A stretch of DNA of 64,000 nucleotides. It comes from Pseudomonas marginalis (GTDB taxonomy: Bacteria > Pseudomonadota > Gammaproteobacteria > Pseudomonadales > Pseudomonadaceae). Of the stretch, positions 50,710 to 60,190 are shown piece after piece; position 1 is the first letter of the stretch; every line of letters begins with the position of its first letter. A program made the position numbers and the translations under genes. The stretch lies in contig NZ_VTFG01000002.1 of NCBI RefSeq assembly GCF_008692035.1, positions 2,046,001-2,110,000 on the forward strand, in the 5' to 3' direction. The notes below the pieces were generated by a model. The model searched no databases. It saw only the letters and a program-made list of their open reading frames with translations, and was not told where the DNA came from.

Positions 50710-51950
50710 TGTCTAACTTGGCTCTAACACCCCCCCAGAGTGATCTGGACGTTGCTCCCCTGCTGTTGCCGGCCACCGTGCTGCGCAACGATGCAGAGGC
50801 GCTGAAGGCTGCCCATGAGCTGGCCCAGGCCGCGCGCCTGCAAGCCGCCCAGCGTGACCAGCAACGCAAGCTGCCGTGGGCGCAGATCGAACAATTCACC
50901 CGCAGTGGGCTGGGCAGTATTTCCATCCCCCGCGAATACGGCGGCCCACAGGTGTCGTTCACCACCCTGGCGGAGGTGTTCGCGATCATCAGCGCGGCAG
51001 ACCCGGCCCTCGGGCAGATCCCGCAGAACCATTTCGGCATTCTGCAGGTGTTGCAGGGCGCCGCCACCGAGCGTCAGAAAGAGCACCTGTTCCAGAGCGT
51101 GCTCGACGGCTGGCGCATCGGCAATGGCGGACCTGAACGCGGCACCAAAAACACCCTGGAGCTCAAGGCGCGCATCACCGCCCAGGGCGATGGTTACGTG
51201 ATCAGCGGCCAGAAGTTCTACTCCACCGGCGCGCTGTTTGCCCATTGGGTGGCCGTGAAGGCGCTGAACGACGACGGCAAGCAGGTCATGGCGTTTGTAC
51301 GCCGTGGCACCGCAGGGCTGCGCATCGTGGATGACTGGTCGGGCTTCGGCCAACGCACCACCGCCAGCGGCACCGTGCTGCTGGACCGCGTGCCCGTGGA
51401 CGCCGAACTGGTCGTAGACAACTGGCGCATCGGCGAAAGCCCGACTATCCAGGGCGCCGTTTCCCAACTGATCCAGGCCGCCATCGACGCCGGCATCGCC
51501 CGTGGCGCGCTGGATGACACCATCGCCTTTGTGCGGGAGCGTTCGCGCCCGTGGATCGACGCCAAGGTCGAGCGCGCCAGCGATGACCTCTACGTGATCG
51601 CCGATATCGGCAAGCTGAAGATCGAACTGCACGCCGCCGAGGCGCTGTTGCGCAAGGCCGGGCAAGTGCTGGACCAGGTCAGCGCCGCGCCGATCACCGC
51701 ACAGTCCGCCGCGCGTGCGTCGATTGCCGTGGCCGAAGCGAAGGTGCTCACCACTGAAGTGTCGTTGCTGGTCAGCGAAAAGCTCTTCGAACTGGCCGGC
51801 AGCCGCGCCACCCTCGCCGAATTCAACCTCGACCGTCACTGGCGCAACGCCCGGGTGCACACCCTGCACGACCCGGTGCGCTGGAAGTATCACGCCGTCG
51901 GCGCCTATCGCTTGAACGGCACGTTGCCGGCTCGCCATTCCTGGATTTAA
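50709..51950 (+). CDS. SfnB-family sulfur acquisition oxidoreductase (copy 1)
   Basis: A 413-residue acyl-CoA-dehydrogenase-fold flavoprotein. Typical blocks are SIPREYGGPQVSFTTLAEVF, the active-site-like QIPQNHFGILQ, FYSTGALFAHWVAVKA and DDWSGFGQRTTASGTV. SfnB/DszC-type enzymes use FMNH2 and oxygen in organosulfur breakdown, for example dimethyl sulfone use in P. putida. It begins at the TGATG overlap with the leader ORF. The second copy starts 24 bases later. Confidence 0.88.
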   Translation: MSNLALTPPQSDLDVAPLLLPATVLRNDAEALKAAHELAQAARLQAAQRDQQRKLPWAQIEQFTRSGLGSISIPREYGGPQVSFTTLAEVFAIISAADPALGQIPQNHFGILQVLQGAATERQKEHLFQSVLDGWRIGNGGPERGTKNTLELKARITAQGDGYVISGQKFYSTGALFAHWVAVKALNDDGKQVMAFVRRGTAGLRIVDDWSGFGQRTTASGTVLLDRVPVDAELVVDNWRIGESPTIQGAVSQLIQAAIDAGIARGALDDTIAFVRERSRPWIDAKVERASDDLYVIADIGKLKIELHAAEALLRKAGQVLDQVSAAPITAQSAARASIAVAEAKVLTTEVSLLVSEKLFELAGSRATLAEFNLDRHWRNARVHTLHDPVRWKYHAVGAYRLNGTLPARHSWI

Positions 51951-51974
51951 CCGACCAGACCTCTGGAGAAACTC

Positions 51975-53168
51975 ATGACCTTTTCTCACCGTGTCGCGGT
52001 TATCACCAGCGACGAACAGGCCCTTATTGTCGCCAGCGACCTGGCCGAAGACTTGCGCCGCGACAGCGCCCAGCGCGACCGCGAACGCCGCCTGCCGCTG
52101 CCCGAACTGGACGTGTTCTCGCGCTCCGGCCTGTGGGGCATCAGCGTGCCCAAGGCATTTGGCGGCGCGGGGGTTTCCAACGTGACCCTGGCCAAGGTCA
52201 TTGCCCTGATCGCCCAGGCGGATGCCTCCCTGGGCCAGATTCCGCAAAACCATTTCTATGCCCTCGAAGTGCTGCGCGTGAATGGCAGCCCTGAACAGCA
52301 ACAACGCCTGTACGCCGACGTACTCGCCGGCCAGCGTTTCGGCAACGCCCTGGCAGAACTGGGCACCAGGACCGCCCACGACCGTGTTACGTCCATCACC
52401 CGCGACGGCGACGGCTTCCGTATCACCGGCCGCAAGTTCTACGCCACCGGCGCGATCTATGCCCAGCGCATCCCCACCTCGGTGGTGGATGAACACGGCA
52501 TCCAGCAACTGGCCTTTGTCCCCCGTGACAGCGAAGGCCTGACGGTCATTGACGACTGGAGCGGCTTCGGCCAGCGCACCACCGGCAGCGGCTCGGTGGT
52601 GTTCGATAACGTGTGGGTCGCCGCCCACGACGTGATCCCGTTCCAGAGCGCTTTCGAACGCCCGACCACGGTCGGCCCGCTGGCGCAGATTCTTCACGCC
52701 GCCATCGACACCGGCATCGCCCGCGCCGCCTTTGAAGATGCACTGCACTTTGTGCGTACCAAGACCCGCCCATGGATCGACTCCGGCAACGACAAGGCCA
52801 CCGAAGACCCGCTGACCCTGAAGAGCTTCGGCCACCTGAGCATTCGCCTGCACGCCGCTGAAGCCTTGCTGGAACGTGCCGGTGTTTACCTCGATCGCGC
52901 CCAGGCCGACAGCAATGCAGAGACCGTGGCGGCAGCGTCCATCGCCGTCGCTGAAGTCCGCGCCTTGAGCACCGAGATTTCCCTGGCCGCCGGCAGCACC
53001 CTGTTCGAGCTGGCTGGCAGCCAGGCCACCCTCGCCGAGCACGGCCTCGACCGCCACTGGCGCAACGCCCGCGTGCACACCCTGCACGACCCGGTGCGCT
53101 GGAAGTACCACGCTGTGGGCAATTACTACCTCAACGCTGAAAACCCGCCACTGCGGGGGACCATTTGA
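51975..53168 (+). CDS. SfnB-family sulfur acquisition oxidoreductase (copy 2)
   Basis: A 397-residue paralogue of the preceding gene, with the same block order (VPKAFGGAGVSNVTLAKVI, QIPQNHFYALEVL, FYATGAIYAQRIP, DDWSGFGQRTTGSGSV). Both proteins share an identical C-terminal run beginning HWRNARVHTLHDPVRW. GGAG precedes the ATG. Its stop overlaps the monooxygenase start (TGATG). Copies are otherwise clearly diverged, implying different substrates or a heteromeric enzyme. Confidence 0.88.
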   Translation: MTFSHRVAVITSDEQALIVASDLAEDLRRDSAQRDRERRLPLPELDVFSRSGLWGISVPKAFGGAGVSNVTLAKVIALIAQADASLGQIPQNHFYALEVLRVNGSPEQQQRLYADVLAGQRFGNALAELGTRTAHDRVTSITRDGDGFRITGRKFYATGAIYAQRIPTSVVDEHGIQQLAFVPRDSEGLTVIDDWSGFGQRTTGSGSVVFDNVWVAAHDVIPFQSAFERPTTVGPLAQILHAAIDTGIARAAFEDALHFVRTKTRPWIDSGNDKATEDPLTLKSFGHLSIRLHAAEALLERAGVYLDRAQADSNAETVAAASIAVAEVRALSTEISLAAGSTLFELAGSQATLAEHGLDRHWRNARVHTLHDPVRWKYHAVGNYYLNAENPPLRGTI

Positions 53169-54520
53169 TGGCAAAGAAAAAGATCCTGCTCAATGCCTTC
53201 AACATGAACTGCATCGGGCATATCAACCACGGTATGTGGACCCATCCACGGGACACGTCCACCCAGTACAAAAGCATCGAGTACTGGACCGACCTCGCGC
53301 AAACCCTGGAGCGCGGGCTGTTCGACGGTTTGTTCATCGCCGATATCGTCGGCGTGTATGACGTGTACCAGAACTCCATTGATGTGCCGCTCAAGGAGTC
53401 GATCCAGCTGCCGGTCAATGACCCGCTGTTGCTGGTTTCGGCGATGGCCGCCGTGACCAAAAACCTCGGCTTCGGCCTCACCGCCAACCTCACCTATGAG
53501 CCGCCGTACCTGTTCGCCCGGCGCATGTCCACGCTCGACCACCTGAGCCGCGGCCGGGTGGGCTGGAACATCGTCACCGGCTACCTCGACAGCGCCGCCA
53601 AGGCCATGGGCCTCACCGAACAGGTCGAGCATGACCGGCGCTACGACCAGGCCGATGAATACCTGGAGGTGCTCTACAAACTCTGGGAAGGCAGCTGGGA
53701 AGACGACGCGGTGCTCAACGATCCGCAGGCGCGGGTCTATGCGCAGCCGGGCAAGGTGCACAAGGTCGAGCACCATGGCGAGTTCTACCAGGTGGAGGGT
53801 TATCACCTGTGCGAGCCGTCGCCGCAGCGTACGCCGGTGCTGTTCCAGGCCGGCAGTTCAGACCGTGGCCTGTTGTTCGCCGGGCGCCATGCCGAGTGCG
53901 TATTCATCAGCGGGCAGAACAAGGCCGCGACCAAGGTGCAGGTGGACAAGGTGCGCGCCAGCGCGGTCGAGGCCGGGCGCAACCCGGATGACATCAAGGT
54001 GTTCATGGGGCTGAACGTGATCGTCGGCGCCACCGAAGAACTGGCCTGGGCCAAGCATGCCGAGTACCTGAGCTATGCCAGCGCGGAGGCCGGCGTCGCG
54101 CACTTTTCGGCGTCCACCGCGATTGATTTTGCCCAGTACGAACTGGACGAGCCGATCCAGTACGTGAAGAGCAACGCGATCCAGTCGGCCACCAAGAATC
54201 TGCAGAACAACGACTGGACCCGACGCAAGTTGCTCGAACAGCATGCCCTCGGCGGGCGCTATATCACCCTGGTCGGCTCCCCCGAACAGGTCGCTGACGA
54301 GCTGGAATCCTGGATCAGCGAAACCGGGCTGGATGGCTTCAACCTCACGCGCATTGTCACGCCGGAAAGCTATGTGGATTTTATCGACCTGGTAGTGCCG
54401 GAGTTGCAGAAGCGGGGGTCGTACAAGACCGAATATGAGAGCGGCACGCTGCGGGAAAAGGTCTTCCACGGCAGTGCTCGCCTACCCGAACAACACACCG
54501 GATCTACCTACCGCCACTGA
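53168..54520 (+). CDS. NtaA/SnaA/DszA-family FMN-dependent monooxygenase
   Basis: A 450-residue luciferase-like (LLM) enzyme. Hallmarks are LNAFNMNCIGHINHGMW, FDGLFIADIVGVYDVY, and GRVGWNIVTGYLDSAAKAMG with YDQADEYLEVLYKLWEGSW. The family oxidises nitrilotriacetate, dibenzothiophene sulfone and other substrates with FMNH2 from a partner reductase. No reductase gene is adjacent. Coupling to the SfnB pair and the MetQNI genes suggests oxidative release of sulfur from an imported compound. Confidence 0.9.
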   Translation: MAKKKILLNAFNMNCIGHINHGMWTHPRDTSTQYKSIEYWTDLAQTLERGLFDGLFIADIVGVYDVYQNSIDVPLKESIQLPVNDPLLLVSAMAAVTKNLGFGLTANLTYEPPYLFARRMSTLDHLSRGRVGWNIVTGYLDSAAKAMGLTEQVEHDRRYDQADEYLEVLYKLWEGSWEDDAVLNDPQARVYAQPGKVHKVEHHGEFYQVEGYHLCEPSPQRTPVLFQAGSSDRGLLFAGRHAECVFISGQNKAATKVQVDKVRASAVEAGRNPDDIKVFMGLNVIVGATEELAWAKHAEYLSYASAEAGVAHFSASTAIDFAQYELDEPIQYVKSNAIQSATKNLQNNDWTRRKLLEQHALGGRYITLVGSPEQVADELESWISETGLDGFNLTRIVTPESYVDFIDLVVPELQKRGSYKTEYESGTLREKVFHGSARLPEQHTGSTYRH

Positions 54521-54529
54521 ACAAAAAAG

Positions 54530-54555
54530 GTGGGAGGGGGCAAGCCCCCTCCCAC
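54530..54555. repeat. short REP hairpin
   Basis: GTGGGAGGGGG-CAAG-CCCCCTCCCAC, perfect arms of eleven bases, nine bases after the monooxygenase stop. It could terminate or protect the upstream mRNA and so separate it from the met-type genes. Confidence 0.85.
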
Positions 54556-54603
54556 ATTGGATCTGCATTGTTTGCCCTAATACCTTATGACTGGAAAGCC
54601 ACT

Positions 54604-55419
54604 ATGAAAAAGACATTCCTCAATAACCCAGTCAAAGCACTGGCCCTGGCCTTCGGGTTGTTCAGCTCGGCGGTGTTCGCCGCCGATGCACCGTTGAAAA
54701 TCGGCACCACCGCCGCCTTCGCGATTCCCCTGGAGGCCGCCGTCGCCGAAGCCGGCAAGCAAGGCTTGAAGGTCGAGCTGGTGGAGTTCACCGACTGGAT
54801 CGCGCCCAACGTCAGCCTGGCCGCCGGCGATATTGACGTGAACTACTTCCAGCACATCCCGTTCCTGGAAAACGCCAAGACCGCCGCCGGTTTTGACCTG
54901 GTGCCGTACGCGCCGGGCATCATCAACAACGTCGGGCTGTATTCGAAAAAGTACAAAAGCATCAACGACCTGCCCCAGGGCGCCAGCGTGGCGATTGCCA
55001 ACGACCCGATCAACAGCGGTCGCGGCCTGCAACTGCTGGCCAAGGCCGGCTTGATCACCCTCAAGCCGGGCGTGGGCTACAAGGCCACCGAAGAAGACAT
55101 CGTCAGCAACCCGAAGAAGATCAAGATCCTGCAAGTCGAGGCCGTGCAACTGGTGCGCGCCTATGACGACGCGGACCTGGTGCAGGGCTACCCGGCCTAC
55201 ATCCGCCTGTCCAAGACCTTCGATGCCGAGTCGGCGCTGCTGTTCGACGGCCTCGACCACCCGGAATACGTGATCCAGTTCGTGATCCAGCCAAAAAGCA
55301 AAACCGACCCGCGCGTGATCAAGTTCGTCGACATCTACCAGCACTCGCCGGTGGTGCGTGCCGCCCTGGATAAATCCCTCGGCAAGCTCTACCAAGTCGG
55401 TTGGGAAGATAAAAAATGA
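54604..55419 (+). CDS. metQ: MetQ/NlpA-family substrate-binding protein
   Basis: A 271-residue periplasmic protein with the family motifs LKIGTTAAFAIPLEAA, VELVEFTDWIAPN, DVNYFQHIPFLE, and VAIANDPINSGRGLQLL. The signal peptide (MKKTFLNNPVKALALAFGLFSSAVFA) is cut by signal peptidase I and lacks a lipobox Cys, so this copy is likely soluble, unlike E. coli MetQ. Known relatives bind D/L-methionine; in this cluster another organosulfur compound is possible. Overlaps metN by 4 bases. Confidence 0.88.
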   Translation: MKKTFLNNPVKALALAFGLFSSAVFAADAPLKIGTTAAFAIPLEAAVAEAGKQGLKVELVEFTDWIAPNVSLAAGDIDVNYFQHIPFLENAKTAAGFDLVPYAPGIINNVGLYSKKYKSINDLPQGASVAIANDPINSGRGLQLLAKAGLITLKPGVGYKATEEDIVSNPKKIKILQVEAVQLVRAYDDADLVQGYPAYIRLSKTFDAESALLFDGLDHPEYVIQFVIQPKSKTDPRVIKFVDIYQHSPVVRAALDKSLGKLYQVGWEDKK

Positions 55420-56531
55420 CCGCCGCCCACGCTCGACTGCGCGACCTGGGCTCACCGCCCAGGGACGCCGAACAGACAGAACTGCATCCGGACCTGAACC
55501 GCGCGCACGTGCGCTTTATCAACCTGGGCAAGACCTACGACGGCGGCGTGCATGCCTTGCAAGGCATCGACCTGGCGATCCAGCGCGGTGAAGTGTTCGG
55601 CATTATCGGCCGCAGCGGCGCCGGCAAGTCCTCGCTGATCCGCACCATCAACCGCCTGGAACAACCCAGCAGCGGGCGCGTGCTGATCGATCAGGTGGAC
55701 ATCGGCGACTTCGACGAAGACCACCTGGTGGCGCTGCGCCGACGTATCGGCATGATCTTCCAGCACTTCAACCTGATGTCGGCCAAGACCGTGTGGCAGA
55801 ACGTCGAATTGCCGCTGAAAGTCGCCGGCGTGCCCAAGCCCCAGCGTGAGCAAAAAGTGCGCGAGCTGCTGGAATTGGTCGGCTTGCAGGACAAGCACAA
55901 GGCCTACCCGGCGCAGCTGTCCGGTGGGCAGAAACAGCGCGTGGGCATTGCCCGTTCGCTGGTGCACGACCCGCAGATCCTGCTGTGCGACGAAGCCACC
56001 TCGGCCCTCGACCCGGAGACCACCCAATCGATCCTCGGCCTGTTGCGCGAGATCAACCGGCGCCTGGGCCTGACCATCGTCTTGATCACCCATGAGATGG
56101 CGGTGATCCGCGACATCTGCGACCGCGTGGTGGTGCTGGAACACGGGCGCATCGTCGAGCAAGGCCCGGTGTGGCAAGTGTTCGGCAACCCGCAACATGA
56201 GGTCAGCCAGACCCTGCTGGCGCCGCTGCAACATGGGCTGCCGGAAGAACTGCAAAGCCGTTTGCACCCCCAGCCTGAATCGCCGGACGCCGCCGTGGTG
56301 CTGCGCTTGCAGTTCACCGGCAGTGCCAGCGATGAACCGGACCTGGCCGCGCTGTTCAGCGCCCTCGGCGGGCGCGTGCGCTTACTGCAGGGCGGTGTCG
56401 AACGGATCCAGGGGCATGCCTTGGGGCAACTGCTGCTGGCGGTGAATGGCTCACCCCATAACAGCGAAGAACTGCGCAACCGCGCTGCGAACTGGGCACA
56501 ACAGGTGGAGGTGCTGGGCTATGTGGTTTGA
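55416..56531 (+). CDS. metN: MetN-type ABC transporter ATPase
   Basis: A 371-residue ATPase with Walker A GRSGAGKSSLIRT, signature LSGGQKQRVGIARSL, and Walker B ILLCDEATSALDPE. A C-terminal NIL (ACT-like) domain of about 75 residues gives regulation by substrate in E. coli MetN. The N-terminus has about 30 extra residues (TAAHARLRDLGSPPRDAEQT) compared with E. coli; a start further in is possible but has no better ribosome-binding site. Overlaps metQ by 4 bases and metI by 11. Confidence 0.9.
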   Translation: MTAAHARLRDLGSPPRDAEQTELHPDLNRAHVRFINLGKTYDGGVHALQGIDLAIQRGEVFGIIGRSGAGKSSLIRTINRLEQPSSGRVLIDQVDIGDFDEDHLVALRRRIGMIFQHFNLMSAKTVWQNVELPLKVAGVPKPQREQKVRELLELVGLQDKHKAYPAQLSGGQKQRVGIARSLVHDPQILLCDEATSALDPETTQSILGLLREINRRLGLTIVLITHEMAVIRDICDRVVVLEHGRIVEQGPVWQVFGNPQHEVSQTLLAPLQHGLPEELQSRLHPQPESPDAAVVLRLQFTGSASDEPDLAALFSALGGRVRLLQGGVERIQGHALGQLLLAVNGSPHNSEELRNRAANWAQQVEVLGYVV

Positions 56532-57165
56532 TCGTTTGGTGCAAGGCGCCATCGACACTTTGTTGATGGTCGGCGTGTCGTCGTTGATCGCCTTGCTGGT
56601 GGGGATTCCGCTGGCGGTGTTTCTGGTGACCAGTGACAAGGGCGGCATCTACCAGGCGCCGACGCTGAACCGGGTGCTGGGGGCGTTCGTCAATCTGTTC
56701 CGCTCGATTCCGTTTTTGATCCTGATGGTGGCGCTGATCCCGTTCACGCGGCTGATCGTCGGCACCACCTATGGCGTGTGGGCGGCGGTCGTACCGCTGA
56801 CCATCGCCGCCACACCGTTCTTCGCGCGGATCGCCGAAGTGAGTCTGCGCGAGGTCGACCACGGCCTGATCGAAGCCGCCCAGGCCATGGGTTGCCGGCG
56901 CTGGCACATCATCTGGCATGTACTGCTGCCCGAGGCGCTGCCGGGGATTGTCGGCGGGTTCACCATCACCCTGGTGACCATGATCAACTCGTCGGCCATG
57001 GCCGGGGCGATCGGGGCCGGTGGCTTGGGCGACATTGCCTATCGCTATGGCTACCAGCGCTTTGATACGCAGATCATGCTTACGGTGATTGTGCTGCTGG
57101 TGATCCTGGTGGCGGTGATTCAACTCGGCGGCGATCGCCTGGCGCGAGTGCTGAACAAGAGGTGA
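56521..57165 (+). CDS. metI: MetI-type ABC transporter permease
   Basis: A 214-residue inner-membrane permease with five hydrophobic segments and the EAA-type loop LIEAAQAMGCRRWHIIWHVLLPEA. The motif NLFRSIPFLILMVALIPFTR is typical of MetI. ATG at 56521 lies 11 bases inside the end of metN; longer frames upstream overlap metN and are not conserved. Closes the sulfur cluster begun at the leader ORF. Confidence 0.92.
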   Translation: MWFDRLVQGAIDTLLMVGVSSLIALLVGIPLAVFLVTSDKGGIYQAPTLNRVLGAFVNLFRSIPFLILMVALIPFTRLIVGTTYGVWAAVVPLTIAATPFFARIAEVSLREVDHGLIEAAQAMGCRRWHIIWHVLLPEALPGIVGGFTITLVTMINSSAMAGAIGAGGLGDIAYRYGYQRFDTQIMLTVIVLLVILVAVIQLGGDRLARVLNKR

Positions 57166-57204
57166 GGTATAGTCGGGCCATCTCAGTGCCCGGTATTCAT
57201 CACC

Positions 57205-57831
57205 ATGCCCCTCAAGCCCGACGACCTCGACCAGATCACGTCCACCACCCTCGGCCACTACAACAGCGTGGCCGAGAGCTTCCGTGAAGGCACCCGCGAT
57301 CACGATGTGAGCCAGAACATCGACGCGCTGCTGCGGCATATCCAGGGCTCGGCGCCCTTTACCGTGCTGGATTTCGGCTGCGGGCCGGGGCGGGACTTGC
57401 AGACCTTTACGCGCCTGGGGCATATCGCCGTCGGCCTGGATGGCTCCGAGCGGTTTGCGCAGATGGCGCGCGAAGACAGCGGCTGTGAGGTGTTGCAGCA
57501 GGACTTCCTCAAGCTGGATCTGCCCGCCGAACGCTTTGACGGGATCTTTGCCAATGCGGTGCTGTTTCATATCCCCAAGCAGGAATTGCCCCGTGTGCTC
57601 AAGCAACTGCATGGGGCGTTGAAGCCCGGCGGTGTGCTGTTCAGTTCCAATCCACGGGGTGAGAACCAGGAAGGCTGGAACGGGCCGCGCTATGGTTCCT
57701 ATCACGACCTCGAGGCCTGGCAGGCACTGCTCACCGCCGCCGGCTTCGTGGAACTGGAGCATTACTACCGACCCGCCGGGTTGCCTCGACCCCAGCAGCC
57801 CTGGTTGGCCAGCGTTTGGCGCAAGGCTTGA
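57205..57831 (+). CDS. class I SAM-dependent methyltransferase
   Basis: A 208-residue protein with the SAM-binding motif I VLDFGCGPGRDLQTF near residue 52 and post-motifs GLDGSERFAQMA and FDGIFANAVLFHIP. Resembles UbiE/Tam-like small methyltransferases; substrate unknown. It starts 39 bases after metI in the same direction, with a possible own promoter (TATAGT just upstream), so link to the sulfur cluster is uncertain. Confidence 0.88.
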   Translation: MPLKPDDLDQITSTTLGHYNSVAESFREGTRDHDVSQNIDALLRHIQGSAPFTVLDFGCGPGRDLQTFTRLGHIAVGLDGSERFAQMAREDSGCEVLQQDFLKLDLPAERFDGIFANAVLFHIPKQELPRVLKQLHGALKPGGVLFSSNPRGENQEGWNGPRYGSYHDLEAWQALLTAAGFVELEHYYRPAGLPRPQQPWLASVWRKA

Positions 57832-57860
57832 GTCAACCCACATTTGGAATGCATGCCCCT

Positions 57861-57885
57861 GTGGGAGGGGGCTTGCCCCCGATGA
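57861..57885. repeat. single REP half-element
   Basis: GTGGGAGGGGGCTTGCCCCC followed by GATGACGG, the left half of a REPIN with no right half before the next gene. Confidence 0.8.
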
Positions 57886-57902
57886 CGGACTGATGGACAC
57901 CC

Positions 57903-60074
57903 CTACTGCACCTGATACACCACCGATGTCCCATCCACCACCGCTGTCACACTCCTTGCCGCAAACCCCTCTCTGGACCCCGTGGAAAAATTCGCCACCA
58001 ACCGCGTGCCATCGGCAAACGTGGTTTCCTGCACCTGCCGATCCGCCGTCAGCCAGCGAAACCCGGTCATCGCCTGGGTGGCCAGGCGCTCATGCAGCGG
58101 TCGGAAAAATCGATCCTGGCGCTGGATCAGCGGCAGCCGCGCCTTGAGCGTCGCAGCACTCAGGTGATAAAGCGGCGGCACGTTGTAGAGCAGTTGGGTC
58201 AGCTCATTTTCAGCCCGCACATTGCTCAGCTTGAGGCTGTCGAACAGCCAGTGATGGGTGGTGATCACCGAGCCATGGAACACCGCCTGATACAGCGGCA
58301 GGCGCAGCGTCGGGTCGAAGTAGAGGGTGCGAAACGGCTCGTTCAGCGGCACCGACTTGAAGAACACCGCCGGTTGTTCCGGCGGGTACCAGTTGCCCAC
58401 GTAGTAGGGCGACTGTTTGTCCTGGGTCATGTCGCGATCCCCCCAGCCCAGCACCGGGGTTTGCATGCCATGGGCGAACAGGATGCCCTGGGCGGTGATG
58501 GCGTTGCCGTCTTCGGAGCCGGTCGGCAATTGCAGCGTGGTGTTCAGCCAACGGGCTGCATCGATATTGCCTTCGGCGTTTTGCGCCTGGGTCATCGGTG
58601 CGTTGGTGCGGTAGCTGTCGAACAGCATGCTGGTGGCGTACGCATCGAGAAACCAGGCGTTGAAGCCGGCCCTGGCCTGCACGGCTTTCACCCGCGCCTC
58701 CAGCAGAGGCCGCACGCAGCGCGGGTCGGTGTAGTGGCCGGACTGCTGGAAGCCGGTCTTGAGCGTGCCGTCCTTCAATACGATGGCGCAGTCGCGGTAA
58801 GCCTGGCTGCCCAGGTGGGCGGTGGTCCAGTCGGGGTTTTCGGTGGCGGACAACGCGGTTTGGTAGGAATCGTAGGGCGCCATCAGGTAGCCGGCGTCGA
58901 CACCGGCGCGGATGGTCTCTGGGTGCCAGAGGCCGCCTTCCCAGCCTTCGCCCAGGGTCAGCATCAAGCGTGGCAGCCCGGCGTCGCGCAGCGTCTGTAC
59001 CACCTGGCTGCCCCAGGTGCCGGGGCTATCGCGCAGGGCGCCGGCAAAGTCCACGGCCAATTCGCGACGCAACTCGCCATAGCGCGCGGCAAGACGGGTC
59101 ATATCGGGCTCGTCCACCTGCCAACTCTGCCGGGCCTTCCTGTTGATCGCGGCGTTGAGGCCGCGCAACAGCACGCTTTGCTCGTAGCGATTCAAGGCGC
59201 GGGGCTGCACCAGCACCGCTGCGGAGTCCTTGTCCAACAGGCCTCTGAGCTCATGAGCGCGCAAGCGCTGGAGCAACAACGGCCAATCACGCACACCCTC
59301 CGGCGCCAGCAGGTCATTGCCCCACAGGTAGACATGGCTGGCGCCCAGCAGCTTTTCAGCCTCAGGGGTTTGCCGCAGCTTGTCTGCCAGGGGCTCATAG
59401 CGACCCTGCGCGACCAGCCATCGGCGATAGCGCTTGGCCCCGGCCAGGGGATCGCTTTCGCCCAGGTGCAACAGCAGGGTCATGGGAGCAGCAGGCCCGA
59501 GCGAAGTGAACTCATGGGCCAGCGACAACGCCTGGCCCCGCCAGCGCAGGCGGTTGTTATAGGGATTGGTCAGCAGCCAGTTGAGGGTAAAGGCGCCGTG
59601 ATCGACGCCCCACAGCGGCAGGCTGAGGTCCTGGGTGGTGTTGATGTCACCCTGCGCCACCAGGAAAGCGTTCCACATGGCATGGCCGGCCGGCACGTAA
59701 TGCCCTTCGGCCAACGGCCATATCAACCCTCGGCCCATGGCGCTCGGCGGTTGCAGAAGAATCGGCAGCTCACCGGCTTCCCGCGCCGTGATCGACAGCA
59801 CCAGGTCGCGCTGCTCAAGGCTGGCAGTCAGGCGATAGGCACCGTCGTCCCATTGCCAACGGACCTGTTGCGCGCTTTGTGCCAGTTGACTGACGGCACG
59901 CGCCGCTACGCCGTTGGAGGCCTGCACCTGGGGCTGGCCACTGGGTGTCACACGGATGGCGAGGGTGGCCGGGTCGAGTTCGACTCGCCACAGCGGGTTT
60001 TCCAATACGGTGCCGGCAAAGGCCAGGGGCGACAGGAAGCAGCAGATCAGCAAGGTATGACGCAGACGGTTCAT
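57903..60074 (-). CDS. secreted putative glycoside hydrolase
   Basis: A 723-residue protein with signal peptide MNRLRHTLLICCFLSPLAFA. The first 230 residues are beta-rich (galactose-mutarotase-like), then a barrel-like region follows with LWGNDLLAPEGV, TLGEGWEGGLWHPE, AGFNAWFLDAYATSMLFDSY and VLGWGDRDMTQD, where acidic residues at strand ends (WFLDAY) suggest a glycosidase centre. Architecture recalls GH101-type endo-alpha-N-acetylgalactosaminidase relatives, but assignment is tentative. GTG at 60116 is an alternative start; ATG at 60074 gives the clean signal peptide. Confidence 0.6.
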   Translation of the reverse strand: MNRLRHTLLICCFLSPLAFAGTVLENPLWRVELDPATLAIRVTPSGQPQVQASNGVAARAVSQLAQSAQQVRWQWDDGAYRLTASLEQRDLVLSITAREAGELPILLQPPSAMGRGLIWPLAEGHYVPAGHAMWNAFLVAQGDINTTQDLSLPLWGVDHGAFTLNWLLTNPYNNRLRWRGQALSLAHEFTSLGPAAPMTLLLHLGESDPLAGAKRYRRWLVAQGRYEPLADKLRQTPEAEKLLGASHVYLWGNDLLAPEGVRDWPLLLQRLRAHELRGLLDKDSAAVLVQPRALNRYEQSVLLRGLNAAINRKARQSWQVDEPDMTRLAARYGELRRELAVDFAGALRDSPGTWGSQVVQTLRDAGLPRLMLTLGEGWEGGLWHPETIRAGVDAGYLMAPYDSYQTALSATENPDWTTAHLGSQAYRDCAIVLKDGTLKTGFQQSGHYTDPRCVRPLLEARVKAVQARAGFNAWFLDAYATSMLFDSYRTNAPMTQAQNAEGNIDAARWLNTTLQLPTGSEDGNAITAQGILFAHGMQTPVLGWGDRDMTQDKQSPYYVGNWYPPEQPAVFFKSVPLNEPFRTLYFDPTLRLPLYQAVFHGSVITTHHWLFDSLKLSNVRAENELTQLLYNVPPLYHLSAATLKARLPLIQRQDRFFRPLHERLATQAMTGFRWLTADRQVQETTFADGTRLVANFSTGSREGFAARSVTAVVDGTSVVYQVQ

Positions 60075-60190
60075 GGCAGGCGACCGTTGAGAGGTGGAGG
60101 CCGGAGGGTAAAGCACTCAACGGTTGGCCAGGGCAACAAGTGTCGCTTTCGGAAGTTTCCCACGGATCAAATGCCCAGCTGAGATCAATT

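Noticed and set aside
50724..53174. Open frame of 816 codons on the minus strand
   Set aside because: Antisense to both sfnB copies, repetitive Gly/Val/Ala/Gln-rich translation, no start region or homology; a codon-bias shadow.
58092..60182. Open frame of 696 codons on the plus strand
   Set aside because: Antisense to the glycoside hydrolase gene; low-complexity translation.
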